This document shows, in pieces, positions 62,028 to 64,000 of a stretch of 64,000 nt of DNA; position 1 is the first letter of the stretch, and each line of letters opens with the position of its first letter. The notes beneath the pieces were generated by a model, which had not been told where the DNA came from, ran no database searches, and saw only the letters and a program-made list of their open reading frames with translations. Source of the stretch: Prevotella sp. E13-17 (lineage in GTDB: Bacteria; Bacteroidota; Bacteroidia; Bacteroidales; Bacteroidaceae); the NCBI RefSeq assembly GCF_022024035.1, contig NZ_CP091787.1, positions 2,356,001 to 2,420,000 of the forward strand. The letters are read 5' to 3'. Made by a program: the position numbers and the translations under genes.

Positions 62028-63962
62028 TTAACTGACGGGGGTATTTTTATCCAGTTTCTCGTAGATGGAGTTGTTGCTCTTATACTCTGGCACGATGGTC
62101 TTCATCTTTGCCACAGTAGCCATATCATCGTACTGTTTCGAGATGGCTATCAGCTCTTCTATCTCTTTGTTCACCTCCTGATAGTCGTACTCGCGCACCT
62201 CTGCAATACGTATCTTCTCATGGAACGAGGGCTTGGTGCCCTCCAACTCGTTGAGCACTTCCTCGTAGAGCTTCTCGCCTGGGCGCAGACCCGTGAACTT
62301 AATCTCTATGTTCTTGGCACCACTCAAGGCAATCATGCGCTTGGCCAGATCGGCAATCTTCACGGGTTTACCCATGTCGAAGACGAAAATCTCGCCGCCA
62401 TGTCCCTTGGTTCCGGCTTCCAGCACCAGCTTACAAGCCTCGGGTATCAGCATGAAGAAGCGCACGATGCGCTCGTCGGTCACGGTGACAGGTCCTCCTT
62501 TCTTGATCTGTTCGCGGAACAAAGGAATCACAGAGCCGTTAGACCCCAGCACATTACCAAAACGAGTGGTCACGAACTGGGTCACCTTCTGGGCGTTGTT
62601 CAGCGACTGAACATAAATCTCACAGATGCGCTTAGAACAACCCATCACATTGGTAGGATTCACAGCCTTATCGGTAGAGACCATCACAAACTTCTTGACG
62701 CCATACTTCACACTCAGATCGGCAAGTACCTTCGTGCCATAAATATTGTTCTGCACGGCCTCACTGGGGTTGTTCTCCATCATCGGCACGTGCTTATAGG
62801 CCGCTGCATGGAACACATAGTCGGGCTTATACATCTCGTAGATCTGTTCCATTCGATCTGCTTTGCAGATGCTGGTGACGATGGTCTCTGCCTTGACTTT
62901 GGGGAAATCGCGTGCCATCATCAGCCGGATGTCATGCTCGGGGGTCTCTGCCTGGTCTATCAGAATCATCTTTTCAGGCTTATAGACGGCAATCTGGCGC
63001 ACCATCTCTGAGCCAATGCTACCTGCCGAACCGGTGATGAGCACTGTTTTTCCTTCAAGCAGCGCCCCCACAGAGTCCATATCGACCTTGATTTCCTGAC
63101 GAGGCAGCAGGTCTTCCACCTGCACCTCGCGCAACTGCATGCGCTGAATTTCGTCTTCAGTCACGTCATCATCCATTTCCCTTGTCGATTCTGCCAAGAA
63201 TATCTTGCAACCGGCCTTGATCAGGCAGTCTTGTAGCGCCGTGTCATTGCGGAAATCCCTAACTCGTAGCGGAGACACCAGAATGCCTTCGATGCCTTCT
63301 CGGGCAACGATGTCTTCTATATCATCCGACACATGATACACATTCAGCCCCATCAGCTGGATCTGGTGTGCACGGTCGTCGTGAGAAATGAAGCCTCTCA
63401 AAATAAAACGCTTGGGGCGTTCGGAGTTGATATTCTTGGCCAAGCCGACGCCACCCTGCAAAGCGCCGTATATCAGCACCTTCATGGCACGCTTATCGTA
63501 GAGTGCAATGCTATAGAGATTCTTCACGAGAATACGGATGCCCCACATGATTACCGTGGCCAAGACAAACGTCAGCAAGATCTCTGTGCTATTGAACGCC
63601 GCTACATCGAAAATATGGAGGCTGTTCATCAGCAACGTATAGCAGAACACAAGCACCATAGACAAGAGGTTACCATAAGCCACACGCATCAGATCCACAA
63701 AGCTACTGAACCTCACGATGCCTGAATAGGTGCGGAATGCGCGAAAGCCCATACAGCCAATCATGGTGTAAATAAGCATCGTTGAGAACACCTGGATGCG
63801 GTTTTCTATGAGCATGTCTGTCTTGCGATACAGCCAGAAAGAAAAAACTCCGGAAAAGAAGAGAATCAGTGCATCTAACAAAAGCATGCACCAATATGGT
63901 AAAGATTTCCTGTTAAAATACCAATTAAGTATCTTATTGAATGACATCATCATGGTTTCCAT
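62028..63962 (-). CDS. CapD/FlaA1-type nucleotide-sugar epimerase/dehydratase
   Basis: 644 residues. Four membrane helices (about 20-150), a CoA-binding-like domain, then an extended SDR domain with 'ITGSAGSIGSEMV' (NAD loop), 'DYVFHAAAYKHVPMMENNPS' and 'MVSTDKAVNPTNVMGCSKR'. This is the layout of membrane UDP-GlcNAc 4,6-dehydratases (WbpM, CapD, PglF), which start the synthesis of dideoxy-amino sugars for capsule or glycoproteins. Product not fixed. The start (63962) is near the window edge, so upstream capsule genes may lie just outside. Confidence 0.92.
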   Translation of the reverse strand: METMMMSFNKILNWYFNRKSLPYWCMLLLDALILFFSGVFSFWLYRKTDMLIENRIQVFSTMLIYTMIGCMGFRAFRTYSGIVRFSSFVDLMRVAYGNLLSMVLVFCYTLLMNSLHIFDVAAFNSTEILLTFVLATVIMWGIRILVKNLYSIALYDKRAMKVLIYGALQGGVGLAKNINSERPKRFILRGFISHDDRAHQIQLMGLNVYHVSDDIEDIVAREGIEGILVSPLRVRDFRNDTALQDCLIKAGCKIFLAESTREMDDDVTEDEIQRMQLREVQVEDLLPRQEIKVDMDSVGALLEGKTVLITGSAGSIGSEMVRQIAVYKPEKMILIDQAETPEHDIRLMMARDFPKVKAETIVTSICKADRMEQIYEMYKPDYVFHAAAYKHVPMMENNPSEAVQNNIYGTKVLADLSVKYGVKKFVMVSTDKAVNPTNVMGCSKRICEIYVQSLNNAQKVTQFVTTRFGNVLGSNGSVIPLFREQIKKGGPVTVTDERIVRFFMLIPEACKLVLEAGTKGHGGEIFVFDMGKPVKIADLAKRMIALSGAKNIEIKFTGLRPGEKLYEEVLNELEGTKPSFHEKIRIAEVREYDYQEVNKEIEELIAISKQYDDMATVAKMKTIVPEYKSNNSIYEKLDKNTPVS

Positions 63963-64000
63963 TTCCCAATACTTAAATCAAACATCACTATTTTTCGATG

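Noticed and set aside
1..64000. tRNA, rRNA, tmRNA or known riboswitch genes
   Set aside because: The gaps were read on both strands; none shows a tRNA cloverleaf with CCA-type end, rRNA sequence or a riboswitch core I recognise.

Overview
The window looks like a chromosome segment of a Bacteroidales bacterium, most likely Prevotella or a close relative. Evidence: promoters of the TAnnTTTG / TTTG (-7/-33) Bacteroidetes type with few Shine-Dalgarno sites; DUF4738, DUF4890, DUF5686 and DUF2723 family proteins; a 'smalltalk' small protein next to an HU-like gene; S9 and S41 exported peptidases; a large secreted protein with a Prevotella-style C-terminal tail; and a CDP-alcohol transferase / PAP2 cluster typical of inositol-lipid-making Bacteroidetes. 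This placement is from gene content only.

Layout. 1-6.5 kb: a clan GH-D glycoside hydrolase cut by the window edge, then a three-gene minus-strand operon (M3 peptidase, dCMP deaminase, S41 peptidase). 6.5-9.05 kb: a repeat-rich island with two composite palindromes, an HU-like gene, a smalltalk gene, and a DUF559 nuclease gene bracketed by 42-bp inverted repeats. 9.1-17.5 kb: a GH89 alpha-N-acetylglucosaminidase overlapping an HGSNAT-like acetyltransferase, then lysS, gpsA, pgi and a HAD hydrolase. 17.5-22.0 kb, minus: a DUF4738 lipoprotein, a DUF4890 protein, trmO and a DUF5686 outer-membrane protein. 22.1-24.6 kb, plus: a four-gene cluster (PgpA-like, GtrA, CDP-alcohol phosphatidyltransferase, PAP2/AUR1-like) that matches inositol-phospholipid and inositol-sphingolipid synthesis. 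24.6-42 kb: an orphan histidine kinase, an RlmL-like methyltransferase, DPP IV, a symporter with a porin, purD, membrane proteins, a DUF2723 glycosyltransferase-like protein, a polysaccharide deacetylase, mnmA and a toxin-antitoxin pair. 42-52 kb, minus: an IS remnant, a small Prevotella-type peptide, a 1342-residue secreted protein, an S9 peptidase, trmH, rsgA and frr. 52-64 kb: a secreted protein, two PAS histidine kinases, an AraC regulator, nhaD, rhaB-rhaA and a CapD-like epimerase/dehydratase.

The unusual material is in the non-coding DNA. (1) GC-rich REP-like palindromes recur at the ends of genes, often sharing their stop codons; one pair encloses a DUF559 nuclease gene as terminal inverted repeats, and a gene-less copy with closely similar 42-bp arms lies at 35.65 kb, which suggests an autonomous/non-autonomous element pair. 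(2) Degenerate motifs repeat at an exact 22-bp period at four or more intergenic sites. (3) Composite palindromes are built from 8-bp tandem repeats around AT-rich cores. (4) Four genes have promoter boxes so close to the ATG that leaderless mRNAs are likely. No rRNA or tRNA gene and no CRISPR array was recognised.
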